Shown: positions 25,623-34,706, numbered from the stretch's first letter. The stretch is DNA of 64,000 nucleotides from Paractinoplanes rishiriensis (GCF_016862375.1 NZ_BOMV01000060.1:1-64000); one strand, 5' to 3'. Notes: a model not told the origin generated them from the letters alone. Translations and numbers: made by a program.

Positions 25623-25961
25623 TCACTCGAAGAGGCGCAGCACGTGGCCGTCGGGGTCCTGGACGCGGAACTCGTCGCCGTGCGGGACGGCCTCGTGTCC
25701 GTGGGACGCCAGCTGCTGGAGCAGGGCGGTGCGGTCGGTCACGAAGAGGGCCAGCCACGTGCCGGGCCGGCCCTGGCCGTTCTGGCACAGGTAGATCTGC
25801 TGGCCGTCCCGGCCGACGATCGCGAAGTCGGCGGGGTCGCCGAAAGAGTGGTGCAGCTCCAGGCCCAGCACCTCGGTGTAGAAGGCGATGCCGGCCGCCA
25901 GGTCGGCCACGTTCAGGATCGGGTTGATGGCTGCCAGTTCGCCGCCCGGGAAGTCTGCCAT
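25623..25961 (-). CDS. VOC-family (glyoxalase-like) protein
   Basis: A 112-aa vicinal oxygen chelate protein: INPILNVADLAAGIAFYTEVLGLELHHSFGDPADFAIVG forms the first module and VQDPDGHVLRLFE ends the second. The FYTEVLGL and DPDGHVLRL signatures are typical of the bleomycin-resistance/dioxygenase group. The ATG at 25961 is preferred over a longer in-frame start at 26057 because GAGAGGG lies upstream and family homology begins there. It is monocistronic and its ligand is unknown. Confidence 0.82.
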   Translation of the reverse strand: MADFPGGELAAINPILNVADLAAGIAFYTEVLGLELHHSFGDPADFAIVGRDGQQIYLCQNGQGRPGTWLALFVTDRTALLQQLASHGHEAVPHGDEFRVQDPDGHVLRLFE

Positions 25962-26101
25962 GAGGTGCCCTCTCGACGATCGCTGACCGTTCGTCCGGTC
26001 CGGCGCGGACCACAACGATGACAGATAGGGGGAGCGGCGGCGATCTATGATCATCACGCCGTGCGGTGAAACTCGCCGACGGGAACCGGGGGAGATCCAC
26101 T

Positions 26102-28825
26102 TTGTCTCGTCGCTTCGTGGCGATTGCTGCTGTCTCGTTGCTTTTTTCCGGTGTGGTGGCCGGGGTGGGTGCCTCGCCCGCTGCCGCCGCGGCCGGGGCT
26201 CCGGTCGAACTGCGGACCGCGGGCAAGCCGTGCATGCGGGAGGCGCCCGGCCCGTACCTCAGCCCTGATCTGCTCAACGCGGCGCGGGCCGTGGTGTTGC
26301 AGGCCCGGTACCCGGGCGAAACCACGGTCGCCGAGGTCGAGTCGGACTTCGAGGTCTGGGACGTCGCCGACGACCAGAACCGGCAGCAGTGGCGGCGCGG
26401 CGCCAACGAGGAGACGGGCGATCTCTACGTCCAGCTCGAGGACGACGCGAAGCAGTTGCACGGCGTCACCTACGCGTGGCGGGTGCGGGTGCTGGACGGC
26501 GAGGAGGTCTCGCCGTGGAGTGAGACCTGCTACTTCACGCTCGACCGGGTGGGCGGGGATGCGCCGGCGGTCGCCTCCGAGCAGTATCCGGCCGGCTCGT
26601 TCAACCGCGGCGGCATCGGCGTTCCCGGTACGTTCACGCTGACCGCTGCCACCGACGACGTGGTGGCTTACGAATACCGGTTCTCGGCGAGCGAGATCTC
26701 CGGCGACGCCGAGTGGAAGACGGCCGACGCTCCCTCGGTAGGCGCCCCGGTCACCGTCACGTTCACGCCGGTCGCGGCCAACTACCACGGCCTTAACGTG
26801 TACGCCGTGGACCGCGCCGGCAATCGGTCCGAGCTGGCGGGCTACGACTTCTGGGTGCGGGACACCCGGCCGACGGTCTTCTCGGCGGACTACCCGGAAC
26901 TGTGGGGCGAGAGCACCTGCTGCGCCAACCTCGACTTCAACGTGGGTGTGGCCGGCGAGTTCCAGTTCAACGGCACCGACGACGTCGAGAAGCTCGCGTG
27001 GCGGATCGACCAGGGTGGACCGTCCGGAACCGCGGACGTGAACGACGACGGCGACGCGGTCGTGCGGATCGCGCCGACCCGGGCCGGGGTGCAGACGCTG
27101 TACGTGCGCGGGGTCACCGCCGGCGGGACGGCGTACCCGGAGCGCTCATACCGGTTCCTGGTCGACGACGGGCCGCTGGTCACCGGCGACGTAGACCGGG
27201 ATGTGGTCATCGGCTCGACGGCCTCGTTCCGCGCGGCTCCCCGGGTCGCCGGCGTCACGGCGTACGTCTATTGGCTCTTTTATCGCTCTGATGACGGCGA
27301 ACCGCGGAAGGTGACGGTGCCCGCGAAGGCCGACGGGACGGCCGACATCGCGTGGCCGGTTTCCGACATCGACCAGCAGGGCCTGTACGTGCAGAGCCGC
27401 ACCGCGGACGGCACACTTTCGGTGGCCCGCCGGATCAACAGCGGGGTGAACGGCGCCGAGCCGTCCGTCACCCGGACCGGCGGCGGCGAGCCGGGCAGCG
27501 TGGCGACTTTCGTGGCGCGCACCGCGATGACGAACGTCGCCGACTACACGGTCCAGTTCAACGGCGACGCGGCCACCAAGCGCACGCTGACCCCGGCCGC
27601 GGACGGCAGCGCCACCTTCGAGTTCACGCCCACCAAGACCGGCTACCAGTACCTGCACATCTGGGCGACCAACACGGCCGGCATCCGCACCGACACCGGC
27701 AGCGCCTCGTGGAACGTCGCGAACGGCCCGAAGGTGACCTCGACCGACTTCCCGGTGACCGGCGCCGGCCGGGTCGCCGCCGGCACGTTCACCTTCACGC
27801 CACGGCTCCCGGTGGCGACGTCGTACCAGTACGAGATCAACTTCGGCGCGGTCGGCACGCTGCCCGCGCAGGCGGACGGCTCCGCCACGCTGACCTGGAC
27901 GCCGCCCGCCTCGGGCAGCTACACCATGGACGTCCGCAGCTACAACGGCAGCGCCAGTTCACAGCTCACCACGTACCGCTTCCGAGTGGCACCGGCCGAC
28001 GTGCGGATCACATCGGTGAGCCCGTCGTCGGTGCTCACCGGCGCGGTGCGGACGATCACCCTGCAGGGCACGAACCTGCACCCCAAGGACGTGCTCCAGG
28101 TGACACCGGCCGGCGGCACCCCGCTGACCGCCACGGTCACCTCGGCGACCGGCACCACGTTGACGGCCGACGTGGACCTGACCGGCGCCCCCGCCGGCAC
28201 CGCATCGGTCACGCTCCAGCCGTACGGCGCCGAGCAGCCCGTGGTCAGCGTGCCGTCGGCGTTCACCGTCTCCCCGCCGCCGAGCCTGCAGGCCACCAAG
28301 CGCCCGACCATCTCCGGGACGGTCGCGGTCGGCGGCGTCGTGAAGGTGGCGCCCGGCACCTGGACGCCGGTCGCCACCGGCTACCGCTACCAGTGGGCGG
28401 CGAACGGCGTTGCGATCAAGGGTGCGACCGGCACCGCCCTGACGGTCCCACCGGCCGCCGTAGGCAAGCGCCTCACGGTGACGGTGACCGCAACCCGCAC
28501 CGGCCACCCGTCCGGCACCGCCGCGTCAGCCGCAACCGCCGCGGTGGCCAAGGGCAAAGCGCCAAAAGCAACCCAAAAACCAAAGTTCACGGGTACGCCG
28601 AAGGCCGGCAGAAAACTGACGGCCGCCGTCGGCACCTGGTCCCCCAAGGTCGACGCGTACCGCTACGAATGGCGACTGAACGGCAAACTCGTCAAGGGCG
28701 CGACGGCCCGCACGCTGAAGCTGAAGGCCGCCTGGCGCAACAAACGCATCACCGTCACGGTGATCACCAAGAAGGCGGGATACGCAGACGGCCGCGCCAC
28801 CAGCGCTTCGGTGAAGGTCCGCTAG
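26102..28825 (+). CDS. Large secreted surface protein with Ig-like/IPT domains
   Basis: A 907-aa exported protein. The TTG at 26102, with GGGGGAG upstream, gives a signal peptide (SRRFVAIAAVSLLFSGVV...AAAA); a GTG at 26066 is an alternative. The N-terminal part (to about 640) is a series of beta-sandwich repeats. An IPT/TIG domain (VRITSVSPSSVLTGAVRTITL, about residues 640-735) comes next, and two Ig-like repeats (KRPTISGTVAVGGVVKV and KPKFTGTPKAGRKLTAAV) with the conserved YRYQW/YRYEW motif end the protein. It is likely an adhesin or matrix protein; no anchor motif is seen. Confidence 0.8.
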   Translation: MSRRFVAIAAVSLLFSGVVAGVGASPAAAAAGAPVELRTAGKPCMREAPGPYLSPDLLNAARAVVLQARYPGETTVAEVESDFEVWDVADDQNRQQWRRGANEETGDLYVQLEDDAKQLHGVTYAWRVRVLDGEEVSPWSETCYFTLDRVGGDAPAVASEQYPAGSFNRGGIGVPGTFTLTAATDDVVAYEYRFSASEISGDAEWKTADAPSVGAPVTVTFTPVAANYHGLNVYAVDRAGNRSELAGYDFWVRDTRPTVFSADYPELWGESTCCANLDFNVGVAGEFQFNGTDDVEKLAWRIDQGGPSGTADVNDDGDAVVRIAPTRAGVQTLYVRGVTAGGTAYPERSYRFLVDDGPLVTGDVDRDVVIGSTASFRAAPRVAGVTAYVYWLFYRSDDGEPRKVTVPAKADGTADIAWPVSDIDQQGLYVQSRTADGTLSVARRINSGVNGAEPSVTRTGGGEPGSVATFVARTAMTNVADYTVQFNGDAATKRTLTPAADGSATFEFTPTKTGYQYLHIWATNTAGIRTDTGSASWNVANGPKVTSTDFPVTGAGRVAAGTFTFTPRLPVATSYQYEINFGAVGTLPAQADGSATLTWTPPASGSYTMDVRSYNGSASSQLTTYRFRVAPADVRITSVSPSSVLTGAVRTITLQGTNLHPKDVLQVTPAGGTPLTATVTSATGTTLTADVDLTGAPAGTASVTLQPYGAEQPVVSVPSAFTVSPPPSLQATKRPTISGTVAVGGVVKVAPGTWTPVATGYRYQWAANGVAIKGATGTALTVPPAAVGKRLTVTVTATRTGHPSGTAASAATAAVAKGKAPKATQKPKFTGTPKAGRKLTAAVGTWSPKVDAYRYEWRLNGKLVKGATARTLKLKAAWRNKRITVTVITKKAGYADGRATSASVKVR

Positions 28826-29112
28826 GCCGAGGGCCCCACGACATAGCCGAACTGAGCAACCGAGCCCACCCGGTCGATCTCGTCCAGCGCCTCAGCCGCA
28901 AAGCTGACCATGGGCGGATCCTCGGCGCGGTCCCGCCAGCCGGCCATGCGTACGGCCTTGTATTCGAGGTTGACTTCGCCGTTCTCGGTGTGAAATCCGC
29001 CGTCCCGTTCGAAGAGCAGGATCAGCGGTTCGAAAGGGTCCTCCAGCCCGGGGGGAAGTTCGAAACCGGGTGTCGTACGCAGCGCAGCCCAGTGCAACAG
29101 GAGGGGCGTCAC
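28822..29112 (-). CDS. Hypothetical protein, possible immunity-like partner
   Basis: A 96-aa protein starting at a GTG that overlaps the stop of the upstream gene (GTGA). The text TPLLLHWAALRTTPGFELPPGLEDPFEPL and ERDGGFHTENGEV reminded me of small actinobacterial proteins found beside secreted toxins, but the family was not confirmed. The reading frame is open further upstream to 29199 and would then overlap the neighbour in another frame. Its 3' end overlaps the stop of the large surface protein by 4 bp. Confidence 0.5.
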   Translation of the reverse strand: MTPLLLHWAALRTTPGFELPPGLEDPFEPLILLFERDGGFHTENGEVNLEYKAVRMAGWRDRAEDPPMVSFAAEALDEIDRVGSVAQFGYVVGPSA

Positions 29113-29627
29113 CCGGGCAACGCTGCGGCCCCCGGGCGCCACCGCGTGGAGCAGGCCGTCTTCTCCGGGCTCAGCGTCCCGCGGGCGGCGCCGTCCCACA
29201 GATCGGCCACGTCATCGTCCGGCGTGAAGTATCCGCGCTCAACATGGTCCGGGCCGAGCGGGATGTCGTGCTGCTGGACGAAAAGGTTCTGACGCATCCC
29301 CTCGACGACGCGGGGATCGATGCCGGTGTTCGCCGCAACGAGCGGAGTGTCGTCCGGGCTGCTGCGAATGCGCCGGTACGCCTGGGCGGCGTGTGCCGAA
29401 TAGCCGTCGGCGCTGTCGACGAAGTCGGTACCGCGGGGAAAGTCAGCGCGGAACTCACTCGTCCCCGTGATGGCGCTCGCCCGGCCGCCGTCCGCTCTGG
29501 ACCGCCCGGCCCGTGCGACCTCGGCGACTACCTTCTCCGCGCTGGCCACGTCGGCCGTCGGGCGCGCCCGGGGAAACCTCTCGCGGTCAGGACCTCCACC
29601 GGATGGCGTCCTGGGCCGTCCGGTCAT
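29109..29627 (-). CDS. Hypothetical protein, possible truncated polymorphic-toxin domain
   Basis: A 172-aa protein. Residues about 95-155 (VAANTGIDPRVVEGMRQNLF, EHDIPLGP-like, FTPDDDVADLWDGAARGTLSPE) resemble the C-terminal region of actinobacterial polymorphic toxins, as far as I remember. The C-terminus after this segment (KTACSTRWRPG) looks unlike the family, whereas the next frame reads a more sensible continuation (DGLLHAVAPGG), so a frameshift or deletion near 29155 is possible. It overlaps the downstream gene by 4 bp. Function is unproven. Confidence 0.45.
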   Translation of the reverse strand: MTGRPRTPSGGGPDRERFPRARPTADVASAEKVVAEVARAGRSRADGGRASAITGTSEFRADFPRGTDFVDSADGYSAHAAQAYRRIRSSPDDTPLVAANTGIDPRVVEGMRQNLFVQQHDIPLGPDHVERGYFTPDDDVADLWDGAARGTLSPEKTACSTRWRPGAAALPG

Positions 29628-29728
29628 CGGCGTTCACGTTCGGCAGCCACGCCACGACAAGTGAAAGTAACAAACCGCATCCGGTATTAGATCGCGTGGT
29701 GCGGGTCGCGTCGGTAGCGTCCGCCGTC

Positions 29729-30289
29729 ATGGTGGTCCGGATGGTGTGGCTCTGCGGTGCGGATGCTGCGGGCAAGTCGACGGTCGGCTGGGAGATTTAT
29801 GACCGCATCACCGGCAGCGGGGGAACGGCGGCCTATCTGGACGTCGACTATCTCGGCTTCTGCACACCGCAACCCGGTGGTGATCCGACCTGGCTTGTCG
29901 AACGTAACCTGGCGGCGATGTGGGCGACCTTCGCCGAGGCCGGTGTGGTGGTGACGCGGCAGCAGTGGCAGCGTTACGCGGCTGCTGTTCCGGACGCGCG
30001 GGCAATTCTGTGCCGGCTGCGTGTCACCCCGCAGACGCAGGCCGACCGGATCCTTCGCCGTGGCGTCCTCGAGGCCGGGGACGGCGGAACGAACGACGAA
30101 ATGCTGGCCGGGCTGGACGCCTACGCGCAGCGGTCAGCGCAGTTCGCGGCAAAGCTTGAGGCTGACGACTTCGCCGATTTCGCCGTGGACACCGATGGAG
30201 TTCCGATCAAGGTCGTCGCTGATCGGGTGCAGGCCGGGCTGGTCGCGAACGGTTGGGATTCGTTCGGTCACCGCCGGGGAGCCCGGTGA
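29729..30289 (+). CDS. P-loop kinase-like protein (AAA_33-like)
   Basis: A 186-aa P-loop protein with Walker A GADAAGKST (about residues 10-18) and the DVDYLGFC segment that in related kinases holds the acceptor-binding Asp pair. The rest is helical (QADRILRRGVLEAG, QFAAKLEADDF). It resembles adenylylsulfate- or gluconate-kinase-like proteins without clear assignment. Starts in the same frame at 29741 (MVWLCG) are possible. It is followed 21 bp later by the DUF2293 gene. Confidence 0.7.
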   Translation: MVVRMVWLCGADAAGKSTVGWEIYDRITGSGGTAAYLDVDYLGFCTPQPGGDPTWLVERNLAAMWATFAEAGVVVTRQQWQRYAAAVPDARAILCRLRVTPQTQADRILRRGVLEAGDGGTNDEMLAGLDAYAQRSAQFAAKLEADDFADFAVDTDGVPIKVVADRVQAGLVANGWDSFGHRRGAR

Positions 30290-30310
30290 TGCCTTCGGTA
30301 GCCTGCGTCC

Positions 30311-31366
30311 ATGCAGCCCGCCTCGAAGCTGGAACGTCGCGTGGTGACCGCCGCGGAGCAGGCGCTGGCTCGGCAGAACTCCGTGAGTCCGCTCGACGTG
30401 CTGACCGGGATGGGGTGGGTGCCGCCGGGGCTGGTGACGGACTGGCGGCAGGGGCGGGCGCCGCATCTGGAGGCGGTCGCGGTGGTGTCGGCCGACCGGC
30501 TTGTCGACGCGTTGGAGGTGTTCCATCGCTGGGTGCAGGGGCGGGGCCTGCGCGCCAGCGAGGTCGAGTACGTCGCTGCCACCCGTGATCGGAGGCCGCT
30601 GCGCTTCACCGCCACCGGGCCGGACGAGGCGGAGAAGGCGTACCGGATCCACTGGACGCCGGCCGAGCTGACCGAGGCTCAGCGGGAGCGGATGACCACC
30701 CGGCAGAGCAGGCCGCCGGACCTGGTGGTGGTGCTGGCTTCTCGGCCGTTCACCTGCGCCGGTTGCGGCCAGGCCGGCGGCGACATGCTGATGATGGAGG
30801 ACGCCGGACCGGTCTGCCTCGCCTGCGCGGACCTCGACCACCTGGTGTTCCTGCCGGCCGGCGACGCGGCGCTGACCCGCCGCGCCAAGCAGGCCAGCCG
30901 GCTGTCCGCGGTGGTGGTGCGGTTCAACCGCTCGCGCCGGCGCAACGAGCGGCAGGGCCTGCTGGTGGAGCGGGCCGCGGTCGAGCAGGCCGAGCAGCAG
31001 TGCCTGTCCGACGAGGATGCCCGCGCTCGCCGCCGTGAACGGGACCGGCAGCGGCGGGAGGTCGCGGACGAGTCGTTCCAGCAGAAGCTGGCCGAGGAGA
31101 TCGGCCGGCTGTTCCCGGGCTGCCCGCCGCACCGCGCCGCCGCGATCAGCGAACACACCGGCACCCGCGGCAGCGGACGGGTGGGCCGCAGCGCCGCCGG
31201 CCGGGCACTCGACCCGGAAGCCGTGACGCGTGCCGTGGTCGCCTCGGTGCGGCACGAGGACACCACATACGACGAGATGCTGATGGCCGGCGTGCCCCGC
31301 GAAGAGGCCCGAGCCCAAATCCGCGCGGACATAGACCGGGTCCTCGAACGCTGGCGACGTCCCTGA
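30311..31366 (+). CDS. DUF2293 domain-containing protein
   Basis: A 351-aa protein. The centre has a zinc-ribbon-like pair (CAGCG near residue 152 and CLAC near 174). A long charged coiled region (about 200-255) is followed by the C-terminal DUF2293 domain (about 255-345; FQQKLAEEIGRLFPGCPPHRAAAI ... GRVGRSAAGRALDPEAV). The molecular role of this family is not known; the zinc ribbon and basic character suggest nucleic-acid binding. The ATG at 30311 starts 21 bp after the P-loop gene stop. Confidence 0.85.
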   Translation: MQPASKLERRVVTAAEQALARQNSVSPLDVLTGMGWVPPGLVTDWRQGRAPHLEAVAVVSADRLVDALEVFHRWVQGRGLRASEVEYVAATRDRRPLRFTATGPDEAEKAYRIHWTPAELTEAQRERMTTRQSRPPDLVVVLASRPFTCAGCGQAGGDMLMMEDAGPVCLACADLDHLVFLPAGDAALTRRAKQASRLSAVVVRFNRSRRRNERQGLLVERAAVEQAEQQCLSDEDARARRRERDRQRREVADESFQQKLAEEIGRLFPGCPPHRAAAISEHTGTRGSGRVGRSAAGRALDPEAVTRAVVASVRHEDTTYDEMLMAGVPREEARAQIRADIDRVLERWRRP

Positions 31367-31418
31367 AGCACTGCCGGACATCGATGGAGCGCTACCCCTT
31401 GTGGACTGCGTCACAGGT

Positions 31419-31431
31419 CGTTATGTTAACG
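31419..31431. promoter_or_regulatory. Inverted repeat upstream of the latex-clearing gene
   Basis: CGTTA-TGT-TAACG is a perfect 5-bp inverted repeat with a 3-bp centre, 98 bp before the start of the dioxygenase gene, in an AT-rich promoter stretch. It may be bound by the TetR-type regulator encoded at the other end of the gene. Confidence 0.4.
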
Positions 31432-31528
31432 AGAAATCACATCCCGGACCACTTGGAAGCCTGCTCGCAACAGCGCCGTATGCCGGTCTCCAAGGGGATG
31501 TCTGGCCTCCCGATCCGGAGGTAAGCTA

Positions 31529-32743
31529 ATGAAAAATCTCAGCAGGAGAAGCGTCCTCACCCTCGGTGCCGCGCTGGGGCTGGTGGGCGTCGCCGACCCC
31601 TCGAAAGCTTGGGCCTGGTCGTCTGCCGGCTCGATTGCCGGTGTTGATGCGGTCACCGATCCGTGGTCGGTCTGGGACGACGCCACCGACCCGCTGGTGG
31701 CTTCGCTTCTGGAGCGTGGGCAGATTCCGGCCGTCAACACCGCTATGGAGTCGTGGGTCAGGAACGGTGACCCGCTGCCCGGCGCCTTCCCCGCCGACCT
31801 CACCACCTACCTGCGGCAGGCCAACGTGCTGCCGTCGTGGGCCGACCGGGCCAAGCTCAACCAGGCCGCCCAGTTCAACAAGCGCATGAGCATGTACCTG
31901 TTCCTGCTCTACGGGCTGGGCAGCGGAATCATGAGCACCGTGATCCCGCGCGAAGCCCGCAACGTGTACTGGTCCGAGGGCGGCGCCGACATGAAGTCAC
32001 GCGCGGCCAAGACGTTCACGTACGGCTATGACCTGAGCGCGATCGATGCGTTCCAGCCCACGGGGCACTTCGTGGTCACCTCGCAGAAGACGCGCCTGAC
32101 GCACGCGGCGGTCCGGCATCTGCTGCCGCAGTCGCGGGCGTGGCGGGGGGTCACCGACGACCAGGACTTCATTCCGATCAGCAACGGCGACATCCTGATC
32201 ACGTTCCACAGCCTCGGCACCTTCGTGCACGGCAAGCTGGGCGACTGGGGCATCCGGATGTCGGCCGCCGAACAGGCCGCCTACCTGCACATGTGGCAGG
32301 TCGCGCTGCACCTGCTGGGAGTTCGCGACGACTTCATCCCGGCGACCTGGGCGGCCGCCAAACAGCAGTCCGCGTACGCGTTGACACCGCTCCTCGCCCC
32401 GACGCCCGAAGGTATCGACCTCGCCGAGATCCTGCTCGGACTGACCGCGCAGATCGACCTCGGCGTCACCCGGGGCTTCCTCAACGAGTTCGTGCGGTAC
32501 GTGCTCAGCGATCAGATCGGCGACTGGCTGAAGCTGCGGCGCGACTACGTGGCGCGCGGGCTGATCGAGGTCGGCTGGCCCGCGTACGTCGCCTTCCGTG
32601 AGGGTCTTTCGCCGATCATGCCGAACGGGTTCTCCATGTTCGACCGGTTCGTGCGGGCCCTGGCGATGCTGTTCCTCAACAACGGCACCTCGGCCACGTA
32701 CACGCCGATCACGATCCCGACCGCGAACCGGCCCGGCGCCTGA
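31529..32743 (+). CDS. lcp: Latex-clearing protein (rubber oxygenase, MpaB/DUF2236 family)
   Basis: A secreted b-type heme dioxygenase cleaving cis-1,4-polyisoprene at double bonds to oligo-isoprenoid aldehyde/ketones. It has a Tat signal peptide (SRRSVLTLGAALG). Residues equivalent to those needed in Lcp of Streptomyces K30 are present at a constant offset of six: E142, R158, K161, T162 and the heme ligand H192 (K30: E148, R164, K167, T168, H198). The 404-aa length fits. An RBS GGAGG lies 8 bp upstream. A TetR-like regulator gene faces it 3 bp downstream. Confidence 0.9.
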   Translation: MKNLSRRSVLTLGAALGLVGVADPSKAWAWSSAGSIAGVDAVTDPWSVWDDATDPLVASLLERGQIPAVNTAMESWVRNGDPLPGAFPADLTTYLRQANVLPSWADRAKLNQAAQFNKRMSMYLFLLYGLGSGIMSTVIPREARNVYWSEGGADMKSRAAKTFTYGYDLSAIDAFQPTGHFVVTSQKTRLTHAAVRHLLPQSRAWRGVTDDQDFIPISNGDILITFHSLGTFVHGKLGDWGIRMSAAEQAAYLHMWQVALHLLGVRDDFIPATWAAAKQQSAYALTPLLAPTPEGIDLAEILLGLTAQIDLGVTRGFLNEFVRYVLSDQIGDWLKLRRDYVARGLIEVGWPAYVAFREGLSPIMPNGFSMFDRFVRALAMLFLNNGTSATYTPITIPTANRPGA

Positions 32744-32746
32744 GTT

Positions 32747-33913
32747 TCACAGCGTGAGGGCGCCGATGACCAGGGCGGTCACGGTGTCCCGGTGGCCGGG
32801 GGTGTCCTGCCAGCGCAGGGCACGCCCGGCCTCGACCACCACGCCGAACGCCGCGTGCACCAGCAGCCGGGCCTGCCGCGGATCCAGTTCCGATCGCAAC
32901 GTCCGCAGTTGCTGCTCCCAGACGGCGATGTGCTCACGCTGCGCGAGGATCAGGGGGCGCCGCAGGTCGGCCGGCAGTCCCACGATCTCGGCCTCGGCGA
33001 CGCTGTTGAGGGCGTTGTGTTCGAAGCTGTACGCCACATAGGCCGCGGCCAGCGCGACGACGGCCCGGCCCGGATCGGCCACCTGTTGCAGGCTGCGGTC
33101 CACGGCCTGAGCCAGCAGCCCGGCCGCCTGCAGGCACGCGGCCACCAGGATGTCGACCTTGCCGGGGTAGTGGCGGTAGATCGCCGACGGCGCGAGTCCG
33201 ACCGCCTGGGCGATCTGCGCATTCGTCACGGTGGCGAAGCCGTCCCGCGCGAACAGCGGGACCGCCGCCGCCAGGATCTCTGCGCGCCGGGTGCGCGGCA
33301 CCGGCTGGGCCGGCAGTTCGACCAGGCGCGCACTGCCCGCGGCGGCCGCCGGATCGGTCGCCGTCACGTGCATCGCGGACGCCATCAGCAGGTCTTCGCT
33401 GCGGCGCTGGGCGATCGAGGTGTGGTGCATCGTGATCGACCCGATCGCGCCGAGCGCCGCCACGGCCCGCAGTTCCTCGTCGCCCAGCGGATACTCACTC
33501 CGCACCACGGCGGTCACGCGATTGACCACGTACGCGAACTTGGTCTTGAGTTTCTGCCTGTCCTCCCGCTCGAGGTAGCGCGCCTCCCAGCGGTAGAGGC
33601 CGCCGGATGCGCGGTGCGAGACCGTGATCCGGGTGAGCGCGGCGAGCACATCCCGCAGGGCGGCGTCGCGCGGCGCCTCGTCGACCGCCGCGACCAGCCG
33701 GCTCACCAGGACATCGGCGCACTCGGCGAAAAGGGCGTACTTGTTCGGAAAATGGCGGTACAGCGCGGCCGCACTGATGCCCACCCCGGCGGCGATCTCC
33801 TCCATCGACGCCGCGTGGTAGCCGCGTTCGCTGAACATCTGGCCGGCCGCCTCGACGATGAGCTGCTTGCGGTTGCGCGGCCGGGTGGTCGCAGCGGGCT
33901 CGGCGGTCACCAC
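32747..33913 (-). CDS. Double TetR-family regulator (two HTH units in one chain)
   Basis: A protein of about 388 aa with two complete TetR units in tandem. The first HTH spans about residues 12-58 (RKQLIVEAAGQMFSERGYHAASMEEIAAG...YRHFPNKYALF) and the second about 208-255 (RRAEILAAAVPLFARDGFATVTNAQIAQAVGLAPSAIYRHYPGK). Each is followed by a helical core. TetR proteins usually act as dimers, so one chain could fold as a pseudo-dimer. GTG starts at 33913, 33910 and 33964 are all possible. It is convergent with the latex-clearing gene and is a likely regulator of it. Confidence 0.82.
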   Translation of the reverse strand: MVTAEPAATTRPRNRKQLIVEAAGQMFSERGYHAASMEEIAAGVGISAAALYRHFPNKYALFAECADVLVSRLVAAVDEAPRDAALRDVLAALTRITVSHRASGGLYRWEARYLEREDRQKLKTKFAYVVNRVTAVVRSEYPLGDEELRAVAALGAIGSITMHHTSIAQRRSEDLLMASAMHVTATDPAAAAGSARLVELPAQPVPRTRRAEILAAAVPLFARDGFATVTNAQIAQAVGLAPSAIYRHYPGKVDILVAACLQAAGLLAQAVDRSLQQVADPGRAVVALAAAYVAYSFEHNALNSVAEAEIVGLPADLRRPLILAQREHIAVWEQQLRTLRSELDPRQARLLVHAAFGVVVEAGRALRWQDTPGHRDTVTALVIGALTL

Positions 33914-34187
33914 ATCACTCGAGCAGACACACGCGGGCCCCGGACCATGCGGCCAGTCAATCACAGCGCGCTCGCAGCCCGGACCGTTGAATCGGCGGCT
34001 TCTGCGCGTCAGCAGGGGGAGGCGGTGATGACCCGGGCGTTGCTCGGCGCCGACCGGTTGCCGGCGATCGCAGCACCGAACAGGATCGCGGACAGCGTCG
34101 CGTCATGACGCTCTCCTCTTCTAAAGTACGGAAACTCGACTTTTAGACAACGTAGCCTTGTTGCCTTCACCTTGGATAGGGGGAGCG

Positions 34188-34664
34188 GTGCAGATTGACC
34201 TGAGACCGGCCCGGCCCGAGGAGGCCGGGGCGCTGAGCGATCTGGCTTTAAGGTCAAAGGCACGATGGGGGTACGACGAGCAGTTCCTGAACGCCTGCCG
34301 CGCCGACCTGACGATCCGCCCCGCGGAGGTCAGCGCCAGGCGGGTGGTGGTCGCCGAGGCGGCCGGCCAGTTGGCGGGCTTCTACACGCTGGACGGCACG
34401 CCACCCGAGGGTGAACTCGGCAACCTGTGGATCGAGCCGGCCCACATGCGCCGCGGACTGGGCCGGCGCCTGTGGCAGCACGCCGTGGCGACAGCCGACG
34501 GCCTGGGCTTCACCACCATCCGGATCGACGCCGACCCGAACGCCGAAGGCTTCTACCGCGAGATGGGCGCGACAACGGTGGGCGAAACCCCGTCGACGGC
34601 AATCCCCGGCCGGATGCTGCCCCAGATGCGCTTCGTCCTGCCCGGGACTGTCGCCGGCGGCTAA
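34188..34664 (+). CDS. GNAT-family N-acetyltransferase
   Basis: A 158-aa GCN5-related acetyltransferase. The acetyl-CoA-binding motif A appears as LWIEPAHMRRGLGRRLWQHAV (about residues 84-104, R/Q-x-x-G-x-G/A), followed by GFTTIRIDADPNAEGFYREMGA for the motif B region. The GTG at 34188 has GGGGGAG upstream; an ORF start at 34158 is unlikely. An imperfect inverted repeat (TCTAAAGT/ACTTTTAGA, 34120-34147) precedes it. The acetylated substrate is unknown. Confidence 0.88.
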   Translation: MQIDLRPARPEEAGALSDLALRSKARWGYDEQFLNACRADLTIRPAEVSARRVVVAEAAGQLAGFYTLDGTPPEGELGNLWIEPAHMRRGLGRRLWQHAVATADGLGFTTIRIDADPNAEGFYREMGATTVGETPSTAIPGRMLPQMRFVLPGTVAGG

Positions 34665-34706
34665 TTCGGTTGGGCCGGCCCGGACGCCGACCTAATCTGC
34701 TCGGAA

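Noticed and set aside
28822..29199. Treating this gene and its upstream neighbour as one frameshifted pseudogene
   Set aside because: The GTGA overlap gives a natural start at 29112, so two coupled genes are kept; a frameshift near 29155 is still noted as possible.
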